Assembly (NCBI RefSeq): GCF_024359545.1
Contig: NZ_JAKQZG010000004.1
Coordinates: 327,094 to 391,093, forward strand
DNA from: Jiella marina
GTDB lineage: Bacteria > Pseudomonadota > Alphaproteobacteria > Rhizobiales > Rhizobiaceae
Direction: 5' to 3'
DNA: 64,000 bases
Under the pieces are notes generated by a model. That model was not told the origin of the DNA. It did not search any database and was given only the letters and a program-made list of their open reading frames with translations. The translations under genes were made by a program, and so were the position numbers. The first letter of the stretch is position 1. The number at the start of each line of letters is the position of its first letter. Positions 27,218-36,414 of this stretch are shown piece after piece.

Positions 27218-27242
27218 GGAACGTTTGGATCATGTCCGCGTT
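27218..27242 (+). promoter_or_regulatory. EcfG/RpoE2-type general stress promoter of rpoH
   Basis: GGAAC (27218-27222) and CGTT (27239-27242) are separated by exactly 16 bases, the consensus for the alphaproteobacterial general stress sigma factor. Transcription would begin near 27250, about 67 bases before the rpoH start codon. Confidence 0.8.
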
Positions 27243-27316
27243 AACCGAGGACCCGGGGCGTGTGTCCACGCGCGCCAGACGCATCACAAGCCGTTCTGAT
27301 CGACCGGAGGGTTCTC

Positions 27317-28183
<867 letters not shown>

Positions 28184-28218
28184 CGCGGCTGCCAACCAGC
28201 TGATTCATGAGGAATGTG

Positions 28219-28259
28219 CAGCGCCGGTGGGCCGAAGGGCCAGCCGGCGCTGTTTTGTT
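28219..28259 (+). terminator. intrinsic terminator of rpoH
   Basis: CAGCGCCGG (28219-28227) pairs with CCGGCGCTG (28244-28252); an inner GGCC-GAAG-GGCC extends the hairpin, and TTTTGTT follows. It lies between the convergent ends of rpoH and the TPR-glycosyltransferase gene. Confidence 0.8.
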
Positions 28260-28269
28260 CGGAGAAACC

Positions 28270-30333
28270 TCAGCCTGCCGCCAGTCGGAGGGGATTCTCG
28301 TCTGTGGAATCTTCCCCAACAGAAAGGGCCTGCGGTGGCAGGCCGGCGGCATGGCGTTCATGGACCAGACGGTAGGCGCGTTCGAGATTGCGCGTGTAGC
28401 GCTCGCTCTGAAACAGTGGCGTGGTCAGGCGGTTTTGGGCAAGCTTTTCGCGCAAGGTGGCGTGCTTCTCACGGTCACGGGCGATCTCGAGCGCCAACTG
28501 CTCATAGGCTTCGTCGCTTTTCGTGATCAGTTCAGGCAGCCCGATCGCCGTCAGGACGCTGGCGGCGACCCGTGCCGCGAACTGGTCGCCGATCCGGGTC
28601 AGGACAGGCAGGCCTGCCCAGAGCGCGTCACTGGCCGTCGTGTGAGCGTTGACGACAAAGGTGTCGAGGAACAGGTCGGCAAGTCCTTGTCGTGCAAGAT
28701 GGCTGGCGTGATCGGTCTTTTCGGCAAAGACAATGCGATCCGGATCGATGCCGTAGCGCGCCGCGGCCTGCTTCAGATTGCTCTCGGCCTCGGAATGAGA
28801 CCGGAGAAGCCAAAGGCAGCTGCCCTCGACCCTTCGTAGGAGACGCATCCAGATCGCGAATTCTCGCGGCGTGATCTTGTAGGTCCCATTGAAGCAGCAG
28901 AAGACGAAGCCGGATGGAGGCAGGCCGAAATCCTCGCGGGTCAGGGAGGTGTCGGGGATCGCGCGCGTGTCGTCCGTCGCCTGATAGGTATGGGGCAGGC
29001 GGATGATCGCTTCGCTGTAGTGCTTCTCCAGATCGGGTGGGATGATCACGGGATCGGCGACGAGATAGTCGATGGCAGGCGCCCCCATCGTCGCCGGGTA
29101 GCCGAGATAGCTGATCTGGATCGGCGCTGCGCGGTGGAAGAAGATGCCCGGCCGCGAGTTCTTGGTGAACCCCTTGAGATCGACCGCGATGTCGAGACCG
29201 TCGGCTCGGGCGCGCTCGGCAATCTCACGGTCCGTGAGCGCACGGACATCGTCGAACCGGCTCACTGATTTCTTCAGGTCCGCCGTGATCCTTTCGTCCG
29301 TTTCAGTGCCGAAGGAATACAGGAGGATATCAAAGGCATCGCGGTCGTGATGGGCGAAGACCTGTGACATCAGGCACATGGTGGCATGGGAGTGGAAGTC
29401 GGCCGAGAAGTAACCGACCCTGATCCGATTTGATTGCCCGGAGACCAGCGGCGAAGGGAGCGGTTCTGAAGCAGTGAACCGTTCCACCCATCGCTCCGAC
29501 CGCCGGCGCTGACGCGCCGGCGCATCTTCCAGCGCCAAGGTCGTGAACGGGTCGACCGCCTCAGTCGTCAGGCCGAGGTTTTCGAGGTCCTGACTGTACA
29601 TCTCGAAGCGTTGCCAGTCGCACAGATGGGCGAGTTGATGCAGGAGATAGGCACGCGCCTTGCCGTGACCGGGCGAAAGCTCCAGCGTCCGGATGAAGTT
29701 TGCGACGGCTTCGTCGGCGTTTCCCATCATCTGATGGGTGCCGGCGATATTGTAGAACAGGTCGGGATCGTCCCTGGCGACGCGCGCCGCCTCGCCATAA
29801 TGCGTCAGCGCCTCGTCATACCGATGCTGATCGCGCAGAAGGCCGCCGAGGTTCGTCCGCGCGCCGGCATGGGTCGGCGAGAGCGCGATCGCTTTCTCGA
29901 ACGCGGCGCGCGCATCATTCTTGCGGTTCTGCGCCTTGAGAACGACACCCAGATTGTTGTGCGCGTCGGCATCCTGAGGGTTGGCCGCGACGGCGTTCCG
30001 GAAATTCTCCATCGCCGCGTCGAGGCGACCAAGACTCTTGTTGGCGCTGCCCAGGATGTTCCACAGGGTTGCCGAGCGGGGATAGGTCTTGGCCAGCACC
30101 GCGCCGCGCAGCGTCACGGCGCCGAAGTCGCCGCGATGATAAAGTGCTGCCAGTTCGTTCAAGCTTTCGATCGGCGGATCGAAGGCCCGTCCGCGCAAGG
30201 CTTCCAGCCCCTTTTGAGCGCGCTGGTTCTGCGGAAACCTGGCAAGGATGCTGGTATAGAGGCCGATCGCTTCGGCGAACTCGCCATTCTTTTCGTGGCG
30301 CCTGGCCTGAGCAATCAGCTTGTCGAGTTTCAT
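28270..30333 (-). CDS. TPR-repeat GT41 (OGT/SPINDLY-like) protein glycosyltransferase
   Basis: 687-aa protein. Residues about 1-240 hold five to six tetratricopeptide repeats (for example NILGSANKSLGRLDAAMENF and AHNNLGVVLKAQNRKNDARA). Residues about 300-660 are the GT41 catalytic region, with RIRVGYFSADFHSHA, the PIQISYLGYPATMGAPAIDY segment, FCCFNGTYKI and DLFLDTFVVNAHTTASDALW. This layout is that of O-linked transferases, which glycosylate serine or threonine in cytoplasmic proteins. It is the last gene of the sugar operon, 110 bases after the dioxygenase gene, so it may use the sugar made by that operon. No membrane segment or signal peptide. Confidence 0.9.
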   Translation of the reverse strand: MKLDKLIAQARRHEKNGEFAEAIGLYTSILARFPQNQRAQKGLEALRGRAFDPPIESLNELAALYHRGDFGAVTLRGAVLAKTYPRSATLWNILGSANKSLGRLDAAMENFRNAVAANPQDADAHNNLGVVLKAQNRKNDARAAFEKAIALSPTHAGARTNLGGLLRDQHRYDEALTHYGEAARVARDDPDLFYNIAGTHQMMGNADEAVANFIRTLELSPGHGKARAYLLHQLAHLCDWQRFEMYSQDLENLGLTTEAVDPFTTLALEDAPARQRRRSERWVERFTASEPLPSPLVSGQSNRIRVGYFSADFHSHATMCLMSQVFAHHDRDAFDILLYSFGTETDERITADLKKSVSRFDDVRALTDREIAERARADGLDIAVDLKGFTKNSRPGIFFHRAAPIQISYLGYPATMGAPAIDYLVADPVIIPPDLEKHYSEAIIRLPHTYQATDDTRAIPDTSLTREDFGLPPSGFVFCCFNGTYKITPREFAIWMRLLRRVEGSCLWLLRSHSEAESNLKQAAARYGIDPDRIVFAEKTDHASHLARQGLADLFLDTFVVNAHTTASDALWAGLPVLTRIGDQFAARVAASVLTAIGLPELITKSDEAYEQLALEIARDREKHATLREKLAQNRLTTPLFQSERYTRNLERAYRLVHERHAAGLPPQALSVGEDSTDENPLRLAAG

Positions 30334-30443
30334 CGTCTCACGCAGTGGGGATAGGGCATGGGTGCCCCAAGGCTAGCGTGAGCCTCTTGCATCTGGCTGA
30401 CTTCGAGCCCCTCGGCCCCTGACCGGTTGGGGCAAAAGGCCGC

Positions 30444-31190
30444 TCAGCTGATCTTGAGCCGCATCACCTCGCGCTGCGCGTCGCTGACGCGGTCCATCAG
30501 CGCGTCGCTGAAGGTGAGATGGAACTTCGTCCAGTCCGGCATGTAGCCGACGCTGTAGCAGTAGTAGAGCGTGCGGCGCCCGCGACCCGAGACATTGGGA
30601 AAGCTGCCATGGGTCATGGCTTCGGTGAAGATGATCGCGTCGCCTGGCTCCGTATCGAGAGGGATCAGGCCGATCTCGTCGCCGCTCGCATCGCCGGGCC
30701 GGGGAAAATTCGCCTTGTGGGAACCGGGGATCGCCGCGAAGCAGCCATCCTCGATGCCGTGATTGGCGATGGGGAACACGACCTTGGTCAGGACGGAGAA
30801 GATCTGGCCGTTGCGGGCCTCGTAGTGCGCCTTCGGGTGAATCGGCGTTCCGGCCATGTGAAGCGGCGTTTCGCCGCCCTTCCAGTGGTAGATCGCATAA
30901 GTGTGGTTGAGGCGGAACAGCCCGAGGGTCGTTTCGCGGATGACGTCGAGGACTTGCGGGATGTCGATCAGCGCCTCGAATTCCGGCCCCGCCTCGGCGA
31001 TGTTCGACAGATAGAGCTCTTCGGCGGTACGCGGCTTGCTGCACACGACATGGGGCGGCAGGGCCTCTTCGGCGGCATTCTCCATCTCGTCCATCCGCGC
31101 ATTGATGCGCGCGATCTGTTCCGGCGAAAGCACGTTCTTCAGGACCACATAGCCGTTCAGGTCGAAGAGATAGCGGGTGAGCTCATCCAT
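30444..31190 (-). CDS. phytanoyl-CoA dioxygenase (PhyH) family protein, variant metal site
   Basis: 248-aa putative Fe(II)/2-oxoglutarate oxygenase. The PhyH fold is suggested by the N-terminal YVVLKNVLSPEQIARINARM, the central HGIEDGCFAAIPGSHKANFP and the distal histidine in MTHGSFPN. The usual HxD pair is not obvious; the best candidate at that place is HYE (in KAHYEARNGQ), an HxE variant. The start is 31190 or 31196, both overlapping the E1-beta gene. In this operon it probably hydroxylates or otherwise oxidises a sugar intermediate, but the substrate is unknown. Confidence 0.82.
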   Translation of the reverse strand: MDELTRYLFDLNGYVVLKNVLSPEQIARINARMDEMENAAEEALPPHVVCSKPRTAEELYLSNIAEAGPEFEALIDIPQVLDVIRETTLGLFRLNHTYAIYHWKGGETPLHMAGTPIHPKAHYEARNGQIFSVLTKVVFPIANHGIEDGCFAAIPGSHKANFPRPGDASGDEIGLIPLDTEPGDAIIFTEAMTHGSFPNVSGRGRRTLYYCYSVGYMPDWTKFHLTFSDALMDRVSDAQREVMRLKIS

Positions 31191-32160
31191 GGGCATGGCC
31201 GATTGTCCGGTCTGTCACTGAGAATTCGGATCTCGCGATCCATTCGAGAACGGCCGCCTCGTCCAGGACGAAGCGATCGGGATTGGGAGAGAGGTCGCGC
31301 CTGTCGATCCTGCGGTAAAGGGGCAGGGCACGGTGCGCAATGCCGCGATCGGCGAGGGCGCTCCGCAGGCGTTCGCCCGGGCGGTTCATCGAGCGGGAAT
31401 CGTCGATCAGGATCAGCCGGCCGGTGCGCGCGACCGATTCGGCGATGGCCGTCCAGTCGATGCGATTGACGGCGGCGACCCCGAAGAGATCGGCCGGGTG
31501 CCCGGCCGCTGCCAGGACCGCGCGCAGGCTGCGTGCCTGAGGCCAGGCGAAGTTGAAGGCGACGACCGTGGCGGCATCGCCGGACGCGAGCTTGAAAATG
31601 CCGGCCTCTCCGTCGATCCCTTCCGGCGCTTCCTGGTCCGCGGCGCTGCGGAACAACCGCTGGCTTGGCGCCAGAAGGCGAAAGCCCGGTGCCACGAGAT
31701 GACGTGCGATAATCGTCTCGGCCGCATTCGCATCAGAGAGTGCATAGGCCTCGAAGTCGCCGAGCGAACAGAAATCGGCGAGATTGTTCAATCGCGACTG
31801 GGGCCCTTCGAAGCCGCTGTCGACCACGATCGGCACGATGGTGAAGGAGCCGGTCGCGCCCGCCTGACGCGCCATGTTCCAGGTGTTGACCATCTGGTCG
31901 GCCGCAAGCAGCAGGAAATCGAGCTGCTTGACGAAGAAGATGGAGTCCACGCCTTCGAGCATCAGGCCGAAGCCGAAGCCGGCCATGGCGTTTTCGCAGT
32001 TCGGCGTGTTGATCGCCTCGATGCCTGCATGCACCGCAAGGTCTCGCGTCAGACCCGAGAGGCAGCTGGCGACGGTGATGTTCTGGCCGAAGCAGACGAC
32101 GCGGTCCGCCCTGGCGAGCCGCTCCCTGATCGCGGCATTGATGATTTCGACAAAGGTCAT
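31183..32160 (-). CDS. thiamine-diphosphate E1 component, beta subunit / transketolase C-terminal-like
   Basis: 325-aa protein resembling the beta subunit of 2-oxo acid dehydrogenase E1 enzymes: an N-terminal pyrimidine-binding half (FGQNITVASCLSGL, then INTPNCENAMAGFGFGLMLE, about residues 24-70) and a C-terminal transketolase-C half (about 190-310). The glutamate in PNCENAM probably corresponds to the catalytic E that activates thiamine diphosphate. It begins within the stop of the alpha-subunit gene (ATGA overlap), so they form one enzyme. No E2 or E3 gene is near, which argues against a classical dehydrogenase complex. Confidence 0.85.
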   Translation of the reverse strand: MTFVEIINAAIRERLARADRVVCFGQNITVASCLSGLTRDLAVHAGIEAINTPNCENAMAGFGFGLMLEGVDSIFFVKQLDFLLLAADQMVNTWNMARQAGATGSFTIVPIVVDSGFEGPQSRLNNLADFCSLGDFEAYALSDANAAETIIARHLVAPGFRLLAPSQRLFRSAADQEAPEGIDGEAGIFKLASGDAATVVAFNFAWPQARSLRAVLAAAGHPADLFGVAAVNRIDWTAIAESVARTGRLILIDDSRSMNRPGERLRSALADRGIAHRALPLYRRIDRRDLSPNPDRFVLDEAAVLEWIARSEFSVTDRTIGHAHG

Positions 32161-33131
32161 GCCAGGAACCCGTCCAAAGGCGCGCGGGCTTCCGCGACAA
32201 GCCGGCGCCAGGTTTCGGCAGGAAGTCGGCCCGAAAGCCGATAGAGCGGATCGCGCTCGCTTTCTTCGATGATCGGCCCCGCTTCGTAGCTGATATGGGC
32301 CGCGCCGCCATGGTGGTAGTTGATGGTGCGTGGCGGCTTGCCTTCTTCGGTGACCTCCCGGTCGCCGAGGGTCGCCAGGGTCACTTCCACGATGGCCGGC
32401 CTCTGCGCTTCGGCGACGTCGGCCCGGAGCGCCGTCATCCCCTTGAGACAGGCCTCGGCGTCATCCCCGGAAAGTCTGCGAAAGGGAATCGCGAAAGCCT
32501 CGGCCAATCGCTGTAGATCCAAGGCGCAGCGGCGTTCGGCGACGCGGGTATACATCGACCAGTCATTGTTCTCGACGAGGAAGATCAGTGGCAGGCGCAG
32601 GCTCGTCGCCATCATGAGGGCTTCGTAAAAGGCGCCTTCTTCGAGCGCCCCGTCACCGGTCACCGCGAAAGTCACGGCGTCGGCCTGCTTGACCGCGCGG
32701 CCCTTCGCGACACCCACCGCAACGGGCAGGCAATTGCCGAGAATGCTCGACGTGTAGACGATACCGTTCTCCGGAGCGATCAGGTTCATCGCTCCGAAGC
32801 GGCCGCCGCCTGGCGCGTCCCTCTCCAGCCGGTACTCGGCGATTTCGGCCGCGAGATCGGCATTCCGGGCGATGTTGTAGTGAATGTTGCGGTGGGTCAG
32901 CAGCAGGCGATCATGCGCGCCCATCGCCATGGAGACCGCGACCGCGACGGCCTCGTGGCCGAGCGCCAGATGGATCGGCACCTGAAAGGCTCGCCGTTTG
33001 ACGAGTTCGTTGACCACGAGCATCGACAGGCGCAGGCGCAGCATTTCCCACGCGAGTGTCTCCATCACTTCGCCGGCCTGCTCGATCGAATCTCGGGCAA
33101 GGGGAGACTTGCTGGTTTCAAAGGCTTCCAT
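32157..33131 (-). CDS. thiamine-diphosphate E1 component, alpha subunit
   Basis: 324-aa partner of the beta subunit. The thiamine-diphosphate and Mg-binding motif is GDGALEEGAF...ENNDW (about residues 157-189), and the family HLALGHEAVAVAVSMAMGA region is near 52-70. The ATG at 33131 gives the natural length and overlaps the epimerase gene by 14 bases. Within a sugar operon and without lipoyl E2, the pair may act like AviB1/AviB2 of avilamycin synthesis, adding a two-carbon unit from pyruvate to a keto-sugar; this is an inference. Confidence 0.87.
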   Translation of the reverse strand: MEAFETSKSPLARDSIEQAGEVMETLAWEMLRLRLSMLVVNELVKRRAFQVPIHLALGHEAVAVAVSMAMGAHDRLLLTHRNIHYNIARNADLAAEIAEYRLERDAPGGGRFGAMNLIAPENGIVYTSSILGNCLPVAVGVAKGRAVKQADAVTFAVTGDGALEEGAFYEALMMATSLRLPLIFLVENNDWSMYTRVAERRCALDLQRLAEAFAIPFRRLSGDDAEACLKGMTALRADVAEAQRPAIVEVTLATLGDREVTEEGKPPRTINYHHGGAAHISYEAGPIIEESERDPLYRLSGRLPAETWRRLVAEARAPLDGFLA

Positions 33132-33711
33132 GGTTGGCTCTGAACTCGGCGAAGGAGGAATAACTGGCGTGCTCGTCCGATAGTTGCGGCTGGTGGTTGT
33201 CGAGCGGCCAGTCGATGGCCAGTTCCGGATCGTTCCAGGCGATACCCGCTCCGGCTGCGGCCGCATAGTCGCGATCGGCGAAGATGACCAGATCGGCGTG
33301 GGCCGAAAGGGAGAGGCAGCCATGGGCAAAGCCCGGCGGCACCTTCAGACCCGCTGCCCCGCCCTCCGCTTCCGGCGAGAGCCTGAAGCCCTGCCAGCGT
33401 CCGAAGCTGCGGCTTTGTCTGCGCAGATCCACCACTACCCAGAACATCTGGCCCGAGACGGCGGCGATGACCTTGCCTTCGCTGTGGGGGGCAAGTTGGC
33501 AGTGCAGGCCACGCAGGACGTACGGTTCGCGCGTTGCGGAGAAGAGTACCTGCTTGGCATCGACCGCCAGTCCCTCGGCCGTCATCCTTCCACCGGCCAC
33601 GAGCTTCACCAGTGAACCGCGCCAGTCCACATGGCGTTGAAACGGTGCGGTGACGACCGGCGGCAAGACGGGATCGAAACAGGTCATGGCGTTGGATGGC
33701 GAGGTTGTCAT
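33118..33711 (-). CDS. RmlC-like nucleotide-sugar 3,5-epimerase
   Basis: 197-aa cupin of the dTDP-4-dehydrorhamnose 3,5-epimerase family. The substrate loop LRGLHCQLAPHSEGK holds the catalytic histidine (about residue 70), followed by VSGQMFWVVVDLR, LKVPPGFAHGCLSLS and the end IAWNDPELAIDWPL, all typical. Overlaps the methyltransferase gene by 4 bases. As it is one of three RmlC-like proteins in the window and no rmlA/B/D are present, the natural substrate is more likely the GDP-linked keto-heptose or its derivative than dTDP-rhamnose. Confidence 0.85.
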   Translation of the reverse strand: MTTSPSNAMTCFDPVLPPVVTAPFQRHVDWRGSLVKLVAGGRMTAEGLAVDAKQVLFSATREPYVLRGLHCQLAPHSEGKVIAAVSGQMFWVVVDLRRQSRSFGRWQGFRLSPEAEGGAAGLKVPPGFAHGCLSLSAHADLVIFADRDYAAAAGAGIAWNDPELAIDWPLDNHQPQLSDEHASYSSFAEFRANHGSL

Positions 33712-34568
33712 GGGCGACCCGCCAGGACCGAAAGGGCGTAGTGCCCACGCGGGCTCTTCGTACGCCGCATCCGCAAGGAGGACAATCCGACCTCCGAGAG
33801 AAGGGTGATCAGTGCGGGTGGATCGAACATCCAGAGATGACAGGCGTTGAAGATGTCGTCTTCGGGTGGTCTGCGCTGAAAGGCGAGGGCGTCCGGCACC
33901 TCGATATAAAGCGCGCCTCCTGTGGCCAGATTGGCAGCGGCAGTCTGCAGGACGGCGCGCGGATCGGCGACATGCTCGAGCAGATAGTTCATCGTGATCA
34001 GGTGAAACAGCCCTGCCGCGAAGGCGTCATCGAAGCGGCGCTGAAAATAGCCGATGCCAAACCGTTCCACGAATTGGCCCTGCGCACCGGGATCGACGAT
34101 CGCAGCCGACCAGTCGGAGGCGTTTCTGCCCGCCTGCTGCCGAAAGACATAGACGAAGATGCCGTTGCCGCCTCCGACATCGAGCATTCTCAGCGGTCGA
34201 TCCCTGGCGTCCGCCAGCACGCCATCGGCCGTCAGTTCGCCAAGGTCCATGAGGATCGTCTCCGCGCGCCGCGCGGACTCCGATTCGGCGGGAGGCAGCG
34301 CTACGATCCGTTCGAACGTCGCTTCCGCGCTCTCGCGCCGAAAGCCGCCGGCCTGATCGCGATAGGCGTGATCATAGATGGTGTGGATGATCTGGGGATC
34401 GCGACCATAGCGCGAATAGTGAAAGCCGCACCGGGTGCAGCGCACCCACGCGCGGCGATAGCCTTCTTCGGAAACGCCGACGGCCCGTTCGTAGATGTCC
34501 GGCGTCTCATAGGAAAACACCGTGGACGCGTCCGGGCATCTGCAGATCAGACAGGCGTTCGGGATCAT
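33708..34568 (-). CDS. class I SAM-dependent methyltransferase
   Basis: 286-aa enzyme. A small N-terminal zinc-ribbon-like part (CLICRCPD, then CTRCGFHYS, about residues 6-52) precedes a Methyltransf_23 domain with the SAM motif MLDVGGGNGIFVYVF (about 128-142) and LITMNYLLEHVADP (about 188-201). Joined by ATGA overlaps on both sides to a SDR gene and an RmlC-like gene. It could methylate O or C of a sugar; the motif set does not decide. Confidence 0.85.
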   Translation of the reverse strand: MIPNACLICRCPDASTVFSYETPDIYERAVGVSEEGYRRAWVRCTRCGFHYSRYGRDPQIIHTIYDHAYRDQAGGFRRESAEATFERIVALPPAESESARRAETILMDLGELTADGVLADARDRPLRMLDVGGGNGIFVYVFRQQAGRNASDWSAAIVDPGAQGQFVERFGIGYFQRRFDDAFAAGLFHLITMNYLLEHVADPRAVLQTAAANLATGGALYIEVPDALAFQRRPPEDDIFNACHLWMFDPPALITLLSEVGLSSLRMRRTKSPRGHYALSVLAGRP

Positions 34569-35488
34569 GCGTCAGGGCTTTCGACAGGCTTTGCCGGCAG
34601 CAGGCCCAGAAACTGCGCCACGTCCCGTAACCCGGCTTCGAGGTCGGTTTCGGCCCGCCAGCCAAGGGACTGAGACGCAAGGACGCCCGAGACGTTCCGG
34701 ATGCTCGGATGGTCCGGGTCGCTTTCGACCAGTCGGCATTCGTGTCCGAGAAGTCCTGCAGCCGTCTCGACTACTTCGCGCAAGGTGATCGGCCGGTCCG
34801 GCTGGATGTTGAAGACCTCGAAGCCAGTGCGGTCTCGTGCTGCCAGAATCGCGCGCGCGATGTCGCCCACATGCAGAAAGCCGCGCGCCGTACGGGCGGA
34901 GCCCACCACGACGTTGCCGCCCTCGGCCACCTTGGCAAGAAGCGCCTCGACCGCCGACCAGTTGTCATGGCGCGGCCCGTAGATGATGCCGAAGCGCAGG
35001 ACCGTGACCGCGATCTCGGGATGACGTGCCTGCTGTTGTTTCAGAAGAGCTTCGCCCGCCAGCTTCGAGAGCGCGTATTCGGAGGTGAGCGCCAGTGCGT
35101 CGATCGGCGTGTCTTCGGTTTTCGCAATGCCGGGATCGAACCGGTCATAGACCCACTCGCTGGATGCGAAGATCAGGCGGGAAATGTTCCGTTCGACCAT
35201 GGCGCGAAACAGATTGGCCGTGCCGGTGACGTTGACGTCGAAGCACGCGACCGGATCGCGGCGGCAGTCGCTGTCGCGGGCGATGGCCGCCAGATGAACG
35301 ACCGCGTCGATCCCTCCCGGGAGCCGCTTGGCGAGATCCGGGTCGCGAATGTCGGCTTCGATGAATTCGTCGCACGCTTCTGCCGGGGGCGCCCTGTCGA
35401 GCCCGACGACCCGAATGCCGGCTGCGCGGCATTGGCGAATGAGCTCGGCGCCGACGAAGCTCGACGCGCCGGTCACGAGAAGTGTCAT
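34565..35488 (-). CDS. NAD-dependent epimerase/dehydratase (SDR)
   Basis: 307-aa extended short-chain dehydrogenase/reductase. The Rossmann motif is VTGASSFVGAEL (about residues 5-16), and the catalytic triad includes FASSEWVYDR and YALSKLAGE (YxxxK, about 138-142). RGFLHVGDIARAIL is typical for sugar epimerases. The ATG at 35488 gives an ATGA overlap with the upstream gene and is preferred over GTG at 35494. Likely a reductase or epimerase on a nucleotide sugar. Confidence 0.87.
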   Translation of the reverse strand: MTLLVTGASSFVGAELIRQCRAAGIRVVGLDRAPPAEACDEFIEADIRDPDLAKRLPGGIDAVVHLAAIARDSDCRRDPVACFDVNVTGTANLFRAMVERNISRLIFASSEWVYDRFDPGIAKTEDTPIDALALTSEYALSKLAGEALLKQQQARHPEIAVTVLRFGIIYGPRHDNWSAVEALLAKVAEGGNVVVGSARTARGFLHVGDIARAILAARDRTGFEVFNIQPDRPITLREVVETAAGLLGHECRLVESDPDHPSIRNVSGVLASQSLGWRAETDLEAGLRDVAQFLGLLPAKPVESPDA

Positions 35489-36414
35489 GCCCACGCCCCC
35501 GCAGTCTGGCGTTCTCGGGCCCGCATCAGGCCATGGGCGAGCGAAAGCACGTTGTCGAGCGAGGTCGACTGCGGACGGAAACCCAATGCCTCGGCTGACC
35601 TGTCGAGCGAGAGGCGAGGGGGGAGGGCGGCCAGTTCGATCGCTTCGGCCGGCTCCTCCGTCTCCCAGGCGAGGCCAAACTCACGTTTCAGTGCATCGAG
35701 GATACGCATCTTGCTGGTCGGTGCAGCGCTGAGCAGATCGTAGCCGCCATTGCGCCGGCCCGCGCCGATCCAGGCGTCGATCAGCCCGACAAGGTCGCGG
35801 AGTCCCACATAGTCCCGGACGATATCGGCCGGCTGCGTCACGAAAACTGCCCTTTCCACCAGAGCGTCGAGCATTTGCGCGACCAGAAAATCGCTCCCGA
35901 GATCGATTTCAGGGCTGACATAACCGAAAAGCCGGACGTCCGCGATCGAATGGCGGGACAGGCGCCGGTGCCGATCTTCGGCTTCCAGCTTGGCGCGGGC
36001 ATAGAAATTGTCGGGCGCGAGCGATGCTTGCGGTGCCTGCTCCGGCCTCAAGGCCCCCGCATAGTCGGGCCCGTAGATCGCGCCGGTGGAGAGGAAAACA
36101 TAGCCGCAGGTCGGGTGGCGCTCGAGATAGGACAGGCAGAACGCGTCGAAATGGGCCGTCACATCGAGAATGTCGGCGCCTGCCGCGCGAATGCGCCCGG
36201 GGACGCCATCGCCGACGGCGTTGATGATGAGATCGAATTCTCCGTCAGCGAGGCGGTCGAACGGCAAGGCTTCGGCCTTGATCCCGTCTGCCTCGGCCAG
36301 GCTCGCCGCCCGGTCCGGTCGGCGCGCGAAAAGCGTCAGCCGGGCGCGATCGTGATAGGCGCGGGAAAGCCCGCGGCCGATCTGACCGGTCGCACCCAGA
36401 ATGGCGATCCTCAT
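35485..36414 (-). CDS. NAD-dependent epimerase/reductase-like protein (SDR)
   Basis: 309-aa SDR protein with AILGATGQIGRGLS at the N-terminus (about residues 3-16) and a YARAK catalytic tyrosine-lysine motif (about 154-158) after FLSTGAIYGPDY. The middle VGDGVPGRIRAAGADILDVT differs from standard sugar epimerases, so it may be a divergent 4-reductase. The ATG at 36414 fits the ATGA overlap with the upstream dioxygenase gene; in-frame codons further upstream lie inside that gene. Confidence 0.82.
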   Translation of the reverse strand: MRIAILGATGQIGRGLSRAYHDRARLTLFARRPDRAASLAEADGIKAEALPFDRLADGEFDLIINAVGDGVPGRIRAAGADILDVTAHFDAFCLSYLERHPTCGYVFLSTGAIYGPDYAGALRPEQAPQASLAPDNFYARAKLEAEDRHRRLSRHSIADVRLFGYVSPEIDLGSDFLVAQMLDALVERAVFVTQPADIVRDYVGLRDLVGLIDAWIGAGRRNGGYDLLSAAPTSKMRILDALKREFGLAWETEEPAEAIELAALPPRLSLDRSAEALGFRPQSTSLDNVLSLAHGLMRARERQTAGAWA

